Of a stretch of 64,000 bases of DNA, positions 1 through 35,186 are shown in pieces. Both the position numbers and the translations under genes were made by a program. Location of the stretch: contig NC_079977.1 in the NCBI RefSeq assembly GCF_029852145.1, positions 5,479,879-5,543,878 of the forward strand, in the 5' to 3' direction. This DNA comes from Microplitis mediator (Eukaryota; Arthropoda; Insecta; Hymenoptera; Braconidae). Below the pieces are notes generated by a model. The model was given only the letters and a program-made list of their open reading frames with translations, searched no databases and was not told the origin of the DNA. The number at the start of each line of letters is the position of its first letter. The stretch's first letter is position 1.

Positions 1-103
1 TCTTTTTACTTCAAGAAAAAACCAAATTACCCCCGTATTTTTCACTACCAATAAGCTCTTTTATTCTGCGCCTGAGAAAATTTAATTTTTAACGATCACT
101 CTA
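1..103. mobile_element. hAT-like foldback element, right arm only
   Basis: This is the terminal arm of the foldback family seen complete at 19474-20236 and 27087-27872. It carries the same inner sequence (GCGCCTGAGAAAATTTAA) and the same end, AACGATCACTCTA. The other arm would lie before the window. The flank ATATATAT after position 103 could be one half of an 8-bp target duplication. Confidence 0.8.
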
Positions 104-1984
104 ATATATATAATTATACATTAATAAGAAAAAATTTTTCTAGTAAAAAAAAAAAAAACAAGTACATTATGCGCCTAAATTTACGTGTAATTATTTTTAT
201 AATAATTATTATAATTTCTTCTCTAAATTTCACTGATAGTCAAATACACGGAATCGAAGAGGGCGGGTCTATTATTATCATTAAAATAATTTGTACGCGA
301 TTTAAATGACATGATAACGCGATAACGACTGATGATTTATAATAATTATTATTATTTTTCTCTATAAATATATTTAAAATTTTTAAACTAATTAATATAT
401 CGGACATAACAGGCAGCAGACAAACGAATTGATAGTCAGTCAAACGAGCAGGCAGACATTAATATATTTATGAGTCATTTTTATTTAGAGTATTCCCTTT
501 TTTATCATTTATTTTTTACTCAATTTAATTACAGTGGAGTCGCGTTGCAAATTTTTTTCCCTCATTAAAATTTTAACTCCAATAACAATTTCTCTTACTC
601 ATATATTTTATTTTACTTCTAGTTGTTTCTAAAATTTATCTCTAAATCGTCTCTCTAAATTTGTAACGCGGCTCAACTGTACTCAAGTTTTTTTTAAACC
701 GAAACTCGATTCTACTTGGCAGTATTATGAACAATCACCCACACGCGGTTACAAATCGAAATTTTAAATAACGATCAGTATCATCATCTTATTTTTTTAA
801 ATTTAGTAACGCGTGAGGCCGAAAAAACGACAGTATCTAGACAACGAAATAAATTGACGTCAACAGTAACGTCTTTGGCAGTGATTGTAGAATTGCAAGT
901 ATAGTATGGTATTATTATTTTTTTTTTTATTCCCTTGTTAAATAATCAATTTTTTTTTGTTACGTTCCGTTGATTTTTTTTAATATTGTAAAATACGCGA
1001 ATTACGTGTCGCGGTAGCAAATGAGATTGCGTGCTAGCGAAGGAAAAATAAAACATATATATATAGTAAATATTGTAAATAGTTTTTGCTAATACCGTGA
1101 TTGTTATTAATCGTTTTTTAATCTAATAAACAAAGTAAATTTACCGACAGAAAAACATTTAAACATTAGAAACTTGAACACGGTGTTATTTTTTTATTAT
1201 TATTATTTTTTTTAATATTTACGACCCGCCGTCCACGTTCCGTAATGCAAATTGCATTAATTAAACGTGAATTAGTGTATTAATTAATCATCATTAATCG
1301 GCTGAACCACGAGGCTTTAAATCGTTACAATCAATTTTTTTTTTTAACATTTACGCGAGTTTAGAAATTTTTAATCTGTATGATTATGGTAGCAAGTTTT
1401 AATCTCGATTAATTTCAATGTTTGTAATTTTTTTTTTTTACAGAAGTATGTAAAGAGTAATTTTTTTTTTATTTATTATTTTAACTGCAATCTTAGTTTT
1501 TTTTTACTGCAATCTTACCCCTCCCCCTACTTCATATTAAAAAAAAAATTAAATGACAGAAATGTCGTTTGATTTAAAAAAAAAGATGATGGTTCAAATT
1601 TTGTTTATAGTTTTTTGTTTTTATTAATAGACGTAGATTTTGAATTTTGAATTTTTATTTTGGCAAAATAAATTCAGCGGATTTATATTTATTTAGGTGA
1701 CGCGAACTCACGTATTTTTCGCGGGAAAAATAAAATTTAAAAATGTCATTGATAAATTGCAATGTTAGTAATTTTACTAATTAGTAAGTTTATAATTTAA
1801 CATTTAAATTCGATGTTGCAAATCTGCAATAAATCAAAAATTGATCGAACGTACAGACTCTAGTGACGTGAATCCGAATTTCATTCAAATAAATCATAGA
1901 CAAATTTGTTTTCTTTTTGACAACTGATGCGGATCAATTTTGAATTTTGAATTTTGAATAAATTTTCATAGATAACAAAAAACG
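104..1984. other. AT-rich intergenic DNA, no gene recognised
   Basis: Long T and A runs and short open frames without recognisable motifs. No splice-bounded coding exon, RNA gene or full repeat was recognised. It lies downstream of EcR, about 6-7.7 kb past the stop codon. Confidence 0.5.
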
Positions 1985-2100
1985 CGTATTCATCAATTAG
2001 TAGAAAATTTAAATTAATTTTTCAAAATATTTTTTTTTTTATAATTTAGTTTTGTAAAAAAATTCAAAAATTATTAGACGTCGGCTGACTGCAGTATCAT
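1985..2100. mobile_element. MITE-1 fragment (right half)
   Basis: Only the half ending TTAGACGTCGGCTGACTGCA then GTATCAT is present, preceded by the family's T-run and A-rich interior. The left end is missing, so this is a truncated copy. Confidence 0.6.
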
Positions 2101-3597
2101 GTCAGTTTACAAAAAACTGTCTGACAATTGCAGCTAGATAACAAAAAATTTCATTTGCTCATTTTATTAGAACTCAAAAAATTAGTGAACCCAAAAAAAT
2201 TACCCCTGAACTTTTTTAAAAAATAATAATTTAAAATCCAAAATCTGAGTCAAAATTTACTTCGACTTTCAAATGATGTTTTATTATTTAAAAAAATCTA
2301 TATAAAAAAATTTGTTCCACGTTTTCCTTTTTTTTTTATCAACGCTTCAATTTATTTTCGAGTAAAATTTCAGTCATTTAATTATTTTTAAGAAATGAAT
2401 GAGGGGAGAGACAACGATTCCATTGCTCTTAAATAATATAAATCTATTAAAAATTAACCTCGCGGCTCAAGCGAGATGGAGCTAGGCAATCGCATTATCG
2501 TTTACAATTTATAAATTTAATTTTTTTAATTAATATGGCATTTGATAGACGTGTGCGATGGGAAATGTTAATGCGCATTATTATAAATACGGTCTATTTG
2601 ATCTAAAATTTTATCTAAGATATTTAATGAGGTACAACGGCGGTGAAATTTTTATGATCGTGATTGTATGATGTTTATCCGTTATATATATGTATATTTA
2701 ATATTATTATTTTCTTAATATATATACATATATTATGTTTCTTCATGCATTCATTAATATTTTATTTTTTTTTTTTAACTGTGATCAGTTTTATTTATTT
2801 TAGTTTTTTTTTTTTTAAATTTCCTCAACCTTTTTTTCGCATTGACAGCGTTATCGTGGTGTTCTCGCGTTCTGCGTTGTGGCAGTGTCTGCCTTACGGC
2901 GTTACGTAGTAAAAATTATAAACCACAAATTTAATTATTATATAAATAATTAATTATACAAGATAATTTCTACATGTATTTTTATCTACAAGGTAAACCT
3001 TCGAAATAAAGTTTATTATTAAATAAAATTAAATATTAATTATTAATTTTTTTTCCAGTAAATATCAACAAACGTTTCCATTTATTTATTTATTTTTATA
3101 ATCGAACATTATACTGAAACGTTTTTATTTATTTACTGGAATAGTCAACTACTTAATTTTTTTTTTTTATAAATACCAAAATTTTTGACATGCCACATTA
3201 ACACGTAAGTATTTTTAAAAATTTTGAATTATATTTTATGTTTTTTTTTTTTAATTGCAGAGGTAACGCACTCTCGTTCACACGTTCAAAAAAATTACCA
3301 CGGACAATAAATACGATTTTAATTGATGACGTTATATTGCGCATGATTATCTACGAATTACAATTGCATTTTTTTTTCTTTTTTTTTTTTTTTTAAATAG
3401 CACATGGATTACAATAAACGAGAATTTCTAGTGTTTATTTTCTCGAACATGATTTTCAAAATTTTTTTTTTATTTTTCTTTTTTTTTAATCATGTATAGT
3501 TATAATATATCACTAATAGTGATGACGTCATATGTAAAAACATTTTTTTCAAAAACGTTTCTGATTTAACTTTAAAAATTGAGACAGTTTTGAACTT
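2101..3597. other. AT-rich intergenic DNA, no gene recognised
   Basis: No coding exon or RNA gene recognised. A hydrophobic open frame at 2664-2909 is translated poly-T-rich sequence and has no family features. Confidence 0.5.
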
Positions 3598-3790
3598 ATT
3601 ATACTGAAGTTAGCAGGCGTCTGACAATTTTTAAATTTTTTTAAAAACTATTGACTATAAAAAAAAATATTTTGAAAAATTGCACCTATAATTAAATTTT
3701 TCACGTGTATATTTTTAGTTTTCTTTTTTTGGTAATTTATTTGTTGAAAAAACATCCGAAAATTTTCAATAGTTTGCTAACTTCAGGATC
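3598..3790. mobile_element. MITE-1 copy
   Basis: Both ends are visible: ATACTGAAGTTAGCAG on the left and TTGCTAACTTCAGGATC on the right. Similar GTTTTGAA-type sequence flanks both sides, a possible degraded target duplication. Confidence 0.75.
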
Positions 3791-3955
3791 GTTTTGAATT
3801 TTGAGTTGATTTTTGGAATTTTAAAATAATTAAAAGTGGGAACAATTTTAAACTAGTGGACTTTTCCTAGGGGTTTAAAATTTTTTTTTTGAAATTTTGT
3901 AAGCAAAATTTGAATTGACAAGTTTCTTATTCATAATTAATTTCACTAATTTTTT

Positions 3956-4160
3956 CATAATACTGAAGTTAGCAGACAGTTAAAAATTTTTGAATTTTTT
4001 TTTCCACAATTTGATTGAAAGAAAAAAAAAAAAAGAAAAATATACACATGTAGAAAATTTAAAAAATTCAGGTGCAATTTTTTAAATAATTTTTTTTTAT
4101 AATTCGTCATTTTTAAAAAATATTTAAAAATTATCAGATGGCGGCGAACTTCAGTGTCAT
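3956..4160. mobile_element. MITE-1 copy
   Basis: Left end AATACTGAAGTTAGCAGAC. The interior holds the family's ACATGTAGAAAATTT / GGTGCAATTTTT core. The right end is CGAACTTCAGTGTCAT. Confidence 0.75.
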
Positions 4161-5465
4161 ATTTTTCGACTATTTTTGAAAAATTCAAAAAATTTTCAAA
4201 TCATTTTTATTTTTTTTTCCCTCATACCTGAAGAATTTTAAAGAATTCCTTTTTTCAATTTTCTTTGAATCCAAAAAATTGTCAAATAAAAAAAAACGCA
4301 CAGGAAAAATCAGTTGAAAATTTTTTTCCACTTTTTCAAAATTCCAAAACTGTTCAGCTAAAAATTCAAAACTCAATTTTGAAGCTCAGTAACTTTTTTG
4401 AAAAATTTTTTTTTTACACGGAGTTTTTAATATACATATACATTAATATATTTAAATTCATTGTCCTGATTATAAGTTGATCGAAGAAGCAGCCGCGATA
4501 TTTAAAAATGAACGCTGTTTGCGATATATTTATTATTATTATAATTAATATTAATTATTTTCTCTCTTGTTGTTAATATATTAATTTATTTATTAGCGTA
4601 TCATGTTACGATTTTAAAAAGTGGAGAATAAAACTGTCGCATCAGATACTTTCAAACGTTTTTTCTTTAAATTACGTCTTCATTTATGATTTAAAAAATT
4701 ATTAATTAATTGCAATCCGTTGTTGTATCACTTAACCGTTCGCGCTCATTGGCAATCGCATCCATCACTCCACGTCCTTATTTAAACATCATTTATATTT
4801 TTATTATTTTTCTTTAAATAACCAATTGGTAAAAAATCGAGCTGTCAATCACATAACGACAAGAAATCACACAGATTTTAATTATCTGTTATTATTTATA
4901 TTATTATTATTAATATCATTATTAATTATTATTTTTCCATCTACAGAATTTTTAATTATTCATTCCTCTTTCTCTCTTTCGTTCTCTCTAATTAATAATA
5001 ATAATTATTATGAATCTTTGAAATTTACAATACGAATTTATTGATTTTATTTTAATTATTTATTTTATTTTATTTATTTTATTCATTAAAAAATTAAAAC
5101 GGACGGTTAAATTTCATGTATTCGTTTGTCGGTGAGCCGGTCCGCTGCTGAAGGCACAGGGCTTTGCACTTGACACGGTCACCTAGTCTAACTTGACTTT
5201 ATTTATTTTATAGTTTTTTTACTACAATCTACGTTTTTTTTTGTTATACCATCTAGCCTCGCTTATTAAACTTATCTATTACAAACTCTTTATTTTTTTA
5301 CACTCTATTACCTTTTTTTTTTATAATTTTACTGTCATAATCCAACGTCATTTATCTACAATGTCTACAATCATTAGAATTCAAAATTTTAAAAATCTCG
5401 TCATTTTTAAAATAAATACCAGTTTAAAAAATTTCAAAATATGTGATAAAAAAAAATTAGATACA
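4161..5465. other. AT-rich intergenic DNA, no gene recognised
   Basis: Contains A/T tracts, (ATT)n-like stretches near 4890-5000 and unassigned single-copy sequence. No gene or complete repeat recognised. Confidence 0.45.
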
Positions 5466-6490
5466 GACCACCCGTCGAAAGCCTACCTGTAATGTCTCTC
5501 CCCTTAATCGGGGGGTACTGAGTCCAAACAGCGACTACTTGACCATTTTTTTGAGTTTCGTAGCAGACATTCCGTTATAAGCCTCCGTTAAAATTCGAAA
5601 AATTATAAACTAACAGAAGGAACAAATATCAAAATTAATGATGGAAATTTACTATCGATTTTTCACGGATAATTTTATAAATATCAAGTAATATATTTAT
5701 TGTTGATAATTGTAATGAATAGCGACAAGATTTTTGCGGCAACTTTGAAATGAATGGTTGAAATATTTAGTATTACGGCAAAAATATTGGTCTTATAAAA
5801 AAACTTTTCAAACAAAAGTTGTAGGAAAATTTATTTTCTAGAGAAAATGTCTCTTATGATTTTTTTATACGACCAATATTTTCACCGTAATTCAAAAATT
5901 GAGATTCATAATGATTAGTCAAAATTTTTGTTAATTATGGAAATCTTAATTTTGAAATTACGGTGAAATTATTGGTCGTATAAAAAAATCATAAGAGAGA
6001 TTTTCTCTAGATAGTGAATTTTCCTACAACTTTTATTTGAAAAACTTTTTTATACAGCCAATATTTCCACTGTAATTCCAAAATTTAGATTCATAATGAA
6101 TTATTCGAATTTTTGTTAATTATGAAAATCTTAATTTTGAAATTACGGTGAAAATATTGGTCGTATAAAAAAATCATAAGAGACATTTTCTCTAGAAAAT
6201 AAATTTTCCTACAACTTTTATTTCAAAAGTTTTTTTATACGGCCAATATTTCAACTGTAATTCAAAAATCGAGATTCATAATGAATTATTCAAATTTTTG
6301 TTAATTATGAAAATCTTAATTTTGAAATCACGCCCGCGGAATTTTTAAATATGACGTTACAATAATATGAAATAACCACAGGCTTATAACGAGTAGTCGA
6401 GAACAAAACTAAATGCCCGGTAGTGGAGACTGAAATTTCAAGAAAAACTTCCTTGTCCCCTAGACTAGGCCTATGACGGGTCGACTGTAA
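5466..6490. mobile_element. Foldback-type element with internal tandem repeats (copy 1)
   Basis: The ends resemble each other in inverted orientation (ACCACCCGTCGAAAGCCT and, reverse-complemented, GACCCGTCATAGGCCT). A related element lies inverted at 20326-20920. It shares the segments ACTCAAAAAA-type / GACTCAGTACC and the internal motif GCTTATAACG. No coding sequence was recognised. Boundaries are approximate. Confidence 0.6.
5735..6335. repeat. Tandem, internally inverted repeats inside the foldback element
   Basis: About three units of roughly 185 bp. Each includes ACGGTGAAAATATTGGTCGT and its inverted counterpart ACGGCCAATATTTC, around TCATAAGAGACATTTTCTCT. The arrangement can fold into hairpins. 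It is absent from the related copy at 20326-20920. Confidence 0.7.
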
Positions 6491-7814
6491 TTAGTCATTT
6501 AAATGAATAAAAAAAAATTAAAGCTCAAAATTCGAATTCTAATTGATGATAAAACAATTTAATCTCATGCATTAAAACGTCATTCATACTAAAATTAAAC
6601 TCATACATTTTAACTCTATTTATTTTTTTCTCCATCTTAACTTATTTGAATTATATATATTTATATTTATTATATATAATCCATCATTAACCGTAATTGC
6701 GTTTAACACAATAAAACGTACACATGCTGGCAATAATATATTATTATATATTATGCAATATATGTGATATAGACTCTCATATTATGTATATCATTAATTA
6801 ATTAAAACCGTGTTACCAATCACTGCTCAACAGTGACCGACAAACGATTTTATTAATCCATCATTTTCCATCTCTTTTATTTTATTATTTATTTAAAAAA
6901 CTTTTTTTATTTTCTTCACTCATCCCCGCGTTTTTTTTTTTTAAATATCTCTTTACCGCTTAATCAGTACGTCATACAAATGATTTACAATTATATACAT
7001 ATATATGTATATATTAACGGATAGCCAGGAGATATATTAATATATGTATCGTATATATAAAAGAGACCGGGGTATAACGGTTCATCTAATCACAAACTTT
7101 TCATAAATTTTTACATTTTCGCGTCCCATTTTACCCCAAATACTTAAAATTTTCTCGAGTTCATCGAGATTTAAATTTACAAATAATATCCGGTAAAAAA
7201 AATTAATTTTTTACCAAATTTTTGACAGTACCCCGCTCTCTCTTATAAATATTTATATATATTTATTTAAGTGTAGTTTTATTTTAATTATTATTTTTTT
7301 TTATATAGTCTCTGTAACTGTCTCTATGTATCACAGCCTGGGTGCCTGAGTCACTGTCTCAATATTTAAATAATCATTAAAAAATAATTATTTAACATAA
7401 TAATCATGTGTTAATTAAAATTATGCTTTATTTTATATATTTATTTATTTAATTAATTTATAGAAGTTGTCAGCTCCGATAAATATATATTATTAAGACA
7501 TGATTATAATATTAATTAATTAATAAAATATAAAATAATAATTGATAAATTAAATAACTTGAGACAGTGACACAGTGGTGCACTAGTAAAAGAGTCACTC
7601 ACGCCGCCGTCTATTGAATATTAATAATAATTAATAATTAATAATAATAATTAAAGTAGTAGTAGTAGTAGTTATAGTTTTTTTTATCAATAATAATAAT
7701 AAAATTAATAATAGTGATATTAATTGCAAAGCAAATTTTTTTAATGACAATTTGCTGAGCCGACGACTTGTAGTGTAGTAGCAGCATTGGTGGCTGACGA
7801 TGAGTAAAAATAAA
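6491..7814. other. EcR 3' flank, probably including the 3' UTR
   Basis: This is DNA immediately downstream of the EcR stop codon (minus strand). Several AATAAA-like signals exist on the minus strand, but AT content is so high that none can be chosen. Contains (TAG)n and (AAT)n-like short repeats near 7620-7700. No other gene recognised. Confidence 0.5.
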
Positions 7815-30764
<22,950 letters not shown>

Positions 30765-32080
30765 CACGTCTACTTCACCCTTACCCTCGTCTTCTTCACT
30801 TTTTCGCTCCACTTTAACGCTGGTTATAAATCTATATTTTTATTACACTGATAACAATCACCCCCACCACCAACAAAAACAACAAAACGGACACTGTCAC
30901 TGGTTTAAAAAAAACTTTTTTAAATAATTTAAAAAAATTATTTTTCGCGCGCAAAAAAAAATATTTAAAAATGGCGATAATTATAAATAAATAAATAAAA
31001 TTTCAATGCACTTTGAGTCGATGATGGAAATTATTAAACATTGCGTAATCACAACAAATTTATTCCTCGTAAATTAGCACAGTGAAGTGAATAAAAAGAG
31101 GTCCTTGACCACATGTACACTCATGTCTCAACTGTCAGCTCACTTATACACATTTTTTATTTTTTTTTAAATATATATATCTATATATATTCATATATAT
31201 TTTTTTTAAAACTCTGATTTATAGTTAACACGCGTGGGTGTTAAGTATATATAGAAAAACGTTGTTAGTTAGTTATATATTAGTTAGATATTTAGACGAA
31301 CGCCACGAGAGAGCCAAAATAATAATTAATCCCAGTTATATTATTATCATATATATATATATATATATTTATATTTTTATATTTATTTTTTCGATTATTA
31401 TTCTCCTGAGTTTGCCCGCAAAATTTGAATTTTTTGAATTTTACCGCCTTATCATTTATAAATATATGGATGTATTTATGTATTTATGTATGTGTATATA
31501 TATATGTACACCCACAAATACATAATATGTATGTAATTCTCCTAATGGCGGTCGTTCGGTGTGTTGGTCATCGAGGAAACGGGGTCACGATCGCGTTAAA
31601 GAGAACGCTAACACACGCACACACACAAGTCGTTTAATCCGATCTCTCATCACCTCGTGAAAGTGTCAGTGTAATAATAGATTTTTTTATTTACATTTAT
31701 CTTTATAAAGTATTTTTAAATGTCAGTAAAAAAAATAAAAAAAGAAATAAAATATAAAATTATTTACACGAAATTTAATTTAAAAATTTAAATTATTTGA
31801 CGTTTTAAACAAAACGTTACTGAACACAATGATTTTATAAATAATAATAATAATTGTTTATTATTATTATTATTTTAAATAATTAATATGGAACACAATA
31901 TTGACGTTATCACGACGACGCTCCGTCACTGACTGAAGTACTGGGACCGCTGAGCCGCGAGCAGACGCTCCTACTCTCAACCTCAACACAACACTGACTC
32001 CTTCTCTCTCTTTTTTTTTATTCTCACTCTATACTACTACTCCACCTATCGTACGTATTTGGTTTCTCATCATATTGATG
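30765..32080 (-). promoter_or_regulatory. EcR: Probable EcR-B1 5' UTR and promoter region
   Basis: This lies directly upstream of the EcR-B1 start. It includes an AT-rich stretch with TATAAATC on the minus strand near 31220. A GC-richer segment at 31900-32000 (GCTGAGCCGCGAGCAGACGC on the plus strand) has CAGT/TCAGT motifs typical of insect initiators. An imperfect palindromic ecdysone-response-like site is at 31099-31111. No start site can be fixed from sequence alone. Confidence 0.35.
31099..31111. promoter_or_regulatory. Imperfect ecdysone-response-element-like palindrome
   Basis: Reads AGGTCCTTGACCA, an inverted repeat of AGGTCA-type half-sites with a 1-bp spacer. It matches the consensus RGGTCANTGACCY except at two positions. 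About 335 bp upstream of the EcR-B1 ATG. Confidence 0.35.
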
Positions 32081-32593
32081 CTACAATAAAAGTCTCTGAC
32101 CGTGTGCTCCGGTACCAGACTTATAGACTTTCACTGTCAACATTACCACATTTTTAAATTTAATTGCTAATTAAACAAACAAAAAAATTATTGATGAGTA
32201 ATTAATTAGTCGTTTTATTATTTTTACTTTGAGAATTGATAGTAAGAGATATTAAATGGAGTCCAAGGATGCAGGTCAGAAATTGTAGAAATGGGTTAAA
32301 GTAGTGGGGGTGGGTATTACCCCGTGACGTCATATCCACCTGTTACACCTTATGCATGTGGTTGCAATTTCCCCTCAACTCTTTACTTCCTACTCATCTT
32401 TCTTATACTCAGTGTAAAAATTCCTAGACTCGGTGTAGAGAAAATGGTGTAAAATATTTAGGTGTCACAATTACACCAATTTAAATTTTCGCGGTGTGAA
32501 TTATGAATTTTTACACCGTCAAGTGTGTAATTTATGATAATTTTGCTTTAAAAAAAATAATTGTAAAAATATTTATATTTTCAAAATATTAGG

Positions 32594-32732
32594 TATGAAA
32601 AAAAAAAAAAAAACTAAAAAAAATGCACATGTAGAAAATTTAAAAAACTACAGGTGCAATTTTTCAAATATTTTTTTTTTTTACAATTTATCATTTGTAA
32701 ATAAATTCAAAAATTTAGACGTCAGCTGACTT
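32594..32732. mobile_element. MITE-1 fragment
   Basis: Core GCACATGTAGAAAATTTAAA / ACTACAGGTGCAATTTTTC and the end GACGTCAGCTGACTTACGAT. It directly adjoins the next copy. Confidence 0.65.
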
Positions 32733-32939
32733 ACGATCCTGAAGTTAGTAGACAATGAACAATTTTCGGATTTTTTTTTAAACAAATTAATGAAAAAAAA
32801 AAAAAAAAAAACTGAAAAAATGCACATGTAGAAAATTTCAAAAACTAAAGGTGCAATTTTTCAAATATTTTTTTTTTTTATAACCAATCGTTTTTAAATA
32901 AATTCAGAAATTATTAGACGTGGCCTAACTCCAGTATCG
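32733..32939. mobile_element. MITE-1 copy
   Basis: Left end CGATCCTGAAGTTAGTAGAC, right end GACGTGGCCTAACTCCAGTA then TCG. Nested in the GGTGTAA repeat block. Confidence 0.8.
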
Positions 32940-33140
32940 TTATTTAATATCTATATAAAATTAATATAATTATTAATTTAATTGAAAATTTTCAATGATC
33001 ATTTGTTACTCATTAATCAAAATTTTATCGAGTAACACCGTGTTAAAATCACACGGGTAGATAATTTACACCATTATTTTACATTCCACGGCCGTGTAAA
33101 GCTCGGGGGGCATTTTTCCGCAAAAATTTTTTGCAGTGTT

Positions 33141-33670
33141 TATCCTATTCATCTATATATATTTATCTATTGACGTCTGGTCCTTTCTCAATTCCATTTT
33201 ACAATAAAATATAAGTATATATATGGAGTTAGAGATAGTATAGAAGGTTCCGGTGAGAATGTTGGGCTACAGAGAGAGGGATATGGTGAGAGAAAGGTGG
33301 GGAACAGTAGACGTGGCATGGGGAACCAGCCGGGAACGGTTGGCTGAGAGGGTTGCGCGACGGCGTTTGTACGCCCGTGTATATTCTGGGCTGGTAGCTG
33401 CTTGGGTGGGTCATGGCCAGGAAAACCAGGTCAACTGAGTGGTGGGTACCAACTACGAGTCTCTCCATCTCCAATACAACAGTGTCACGATTCTGGGTCG
33501 GCCTCACACTTTAAATAGGTCAGGCTAATGCTAAATCCTGTGTGCCCTATATTAGATAGTCGCGATCTATGAATTACTAGTATAACTTTTTTTCCTATTT
33601 AATTAACTGAAAGTCAAATTTTTATATATTTATTTAAATTAATGAAGAGAATTATTTATTATTTGCGTAC
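33141..33670. other. GC-richer island upstream of EcR-B1, unassigned
   Basis: 33235-33510 is the most GC-rich stretch of this flank (GGTTGGCTGAGAGGGTTGCG, TGGGTGGGTCATGGCCAGG). It is open on both strands (33253-33438 plus, 33229-33507 minus), as expected when stop codons are rare for compositional reasons. No motif, splice junction or family resemblance supports a protein. Possible promoter or conserved non-coding element. Confidence 0.4.
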
Positions 33671-33800
33671 ACGGAAAAAAAGGATTTTTTGCTGCAGGAA
33701 ATTTTTTATCGCCCGGAGAAAATTTTTTTTTCCGATTTTAAATAGAAAAAATTTATCGCGCCAAGAAATTTTTTTTCTTTGTGGTATAGGATAATTTTTT
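33671..33800. mobile_element. Fragment of a CACGG-ended TA element
   Basis: TA then CACGGAAAAAAAGGATTTTT, with an interior of AAATTTTTT and CGCCCGGAGAAAATT / TTATCGCGCCAAGAAATT motifs. The right end was not identified. Confidence 0.4.
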
Positions 33801-34359
33801 GCCGCAAATTATAAAAGTAAGAGATTGATATCCAAGGTCTAGGTGGATGAGAATAGCAAGGGAGTGCCAGATGACGTAACTTTTTTTACGACTCAGCAAT
33901 ATTATGTACAGTACGTATCAATTTATATATATGTATATAAATTTGTGGGGGTAAAAAATATAATGGGTGTGTTTCACCTGAGAAACGATTTGCGTTAAGA
34001 CGGAAAATTGCGATACGTATCCATCATAATTTATTTATTTTTAATACATGTATATATATGTACATATATATGGATATATATATATATTTGCGACAAAACA
34101 ATAAATTTTGTTTAAGCAATAATGTGTAACCTCGAACTTGACCGCAAGATATTGAGAATTTAATCATCAATCATTGATTTGAAAAATGATTGTAAAGTAG
34201 GCGGGAATCCGACAATTTTTTGAATTTTCGAAATAATAAATTGAAATGTTTATAAAATAAAAATAAAAAAATGAATGTTTAGATAATTCAAAATTCAGTA
34301 TATGCATTTTTTTATATTTTAAAATTTTAATTATTTAATTTTTTTACATGTAATTAACT
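33801..34359. other. Intergenic DNA, no gene recognised
   Basis: AT-rich with short TA runs near 33925 and 34050. Nothing else supportable. Confidence 0.4.
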
Positions 34360-35186
34360 CGTATGAAAAAACAATATGTGGTTCAAATGTATAAAGTCAT
34401 ATATGTTTGCAACAAAAAAATATATGATATATTTTATTGTATATTATAAAAAAGCATATAGAGATTTTGGCTGATTTAATATAAAATTATATACAGTAGT
34501 AAATATATGTATTCCATATATACAACATATGTTTTTTATATTAAGCTATATATACATTTACATTTACCTTATAATATATTGTATTGATATATTCCCTTTT
34601 ATATTCAAAAAATATAAAATTTTTATATGAAACGAAATATATGGTAGCATATAATTTATATTATATAAGGCACCATATATTTTCTTTGTTATATTTAAGC
34701 ATATATTTTATTCGGTGTATGTATATGTATATGGGTATATATATTCGCATCAAATTAACTAATTTTGAAAATTTTAACTGCCATTTAAAGAGTATATTAA
34801 AATTTATATCTGATTTAATTGGAGTTGGTCATACGAATAAGAAAATTTTTTTTTCCATACACAATATAAATGTATGTTTTTATATATGATCAGAATATAT
34901 TTTTCGTATATGATAGAAGCATATATTTTTATGTATGATAAAAATATAGATTTCGTATATGACAAGAATATATATTTTCATATAAGATAAAAATATATTT
35001 TTTGTATATGATTGACATATATATTTTATATATGCTAAACATATACGGACTTGTATATGATGAATATTATATTTTTTAATATAAAAAAAAATATATCAGA
35101 AATATAGTTACATTGGCCACACATATTTTCTGATATTTATCATATATTTTTACATATATTTTGACCATATATGTTATTTTCATACG
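34360..35186. mobile_element. AT-rich 830-bp element, copy 2
   Basis: Starts CGTATGAAAAAACAATATGT and ends GTTATTTTCATACG. Flanking bases make the ends ACTCGTATG and CATACGAGT. Collinear with 17296-18123. Confidence 0.85.

Larger units (their letters stand above)
32409..33140. repeat. GGTGTAAAAT-motif repeat block interrupted by two MITE-1 copies
   Basis: GTGTAAAAATTCC, TGGTGTAAAAT, TTTTACACCGT and TTTACACCATTATTTTACA recur in both orientations on each side of MITE-1 copies at 32594 and 32733. Probably an older foldback split by later insertions; ends are approximate. Confidence 0.5.

Noticed and set aside
30765..30812. Extension of EcR exon 1 with a GTG start (ERKSEEDEGKGEVDV)
   Set aside because: GTG is not a normal nuclear start in insects; the first ATG of the frame is at 30764, so this is treated as 5' UTR.
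33229..33507. Open frames on both strands in a GC-rich patch, considered as a possible EcR-A exon
   Set aside because: No EcR-A-like motif and no suitable phase-1 donor; openness on both strands is explained by base composition.
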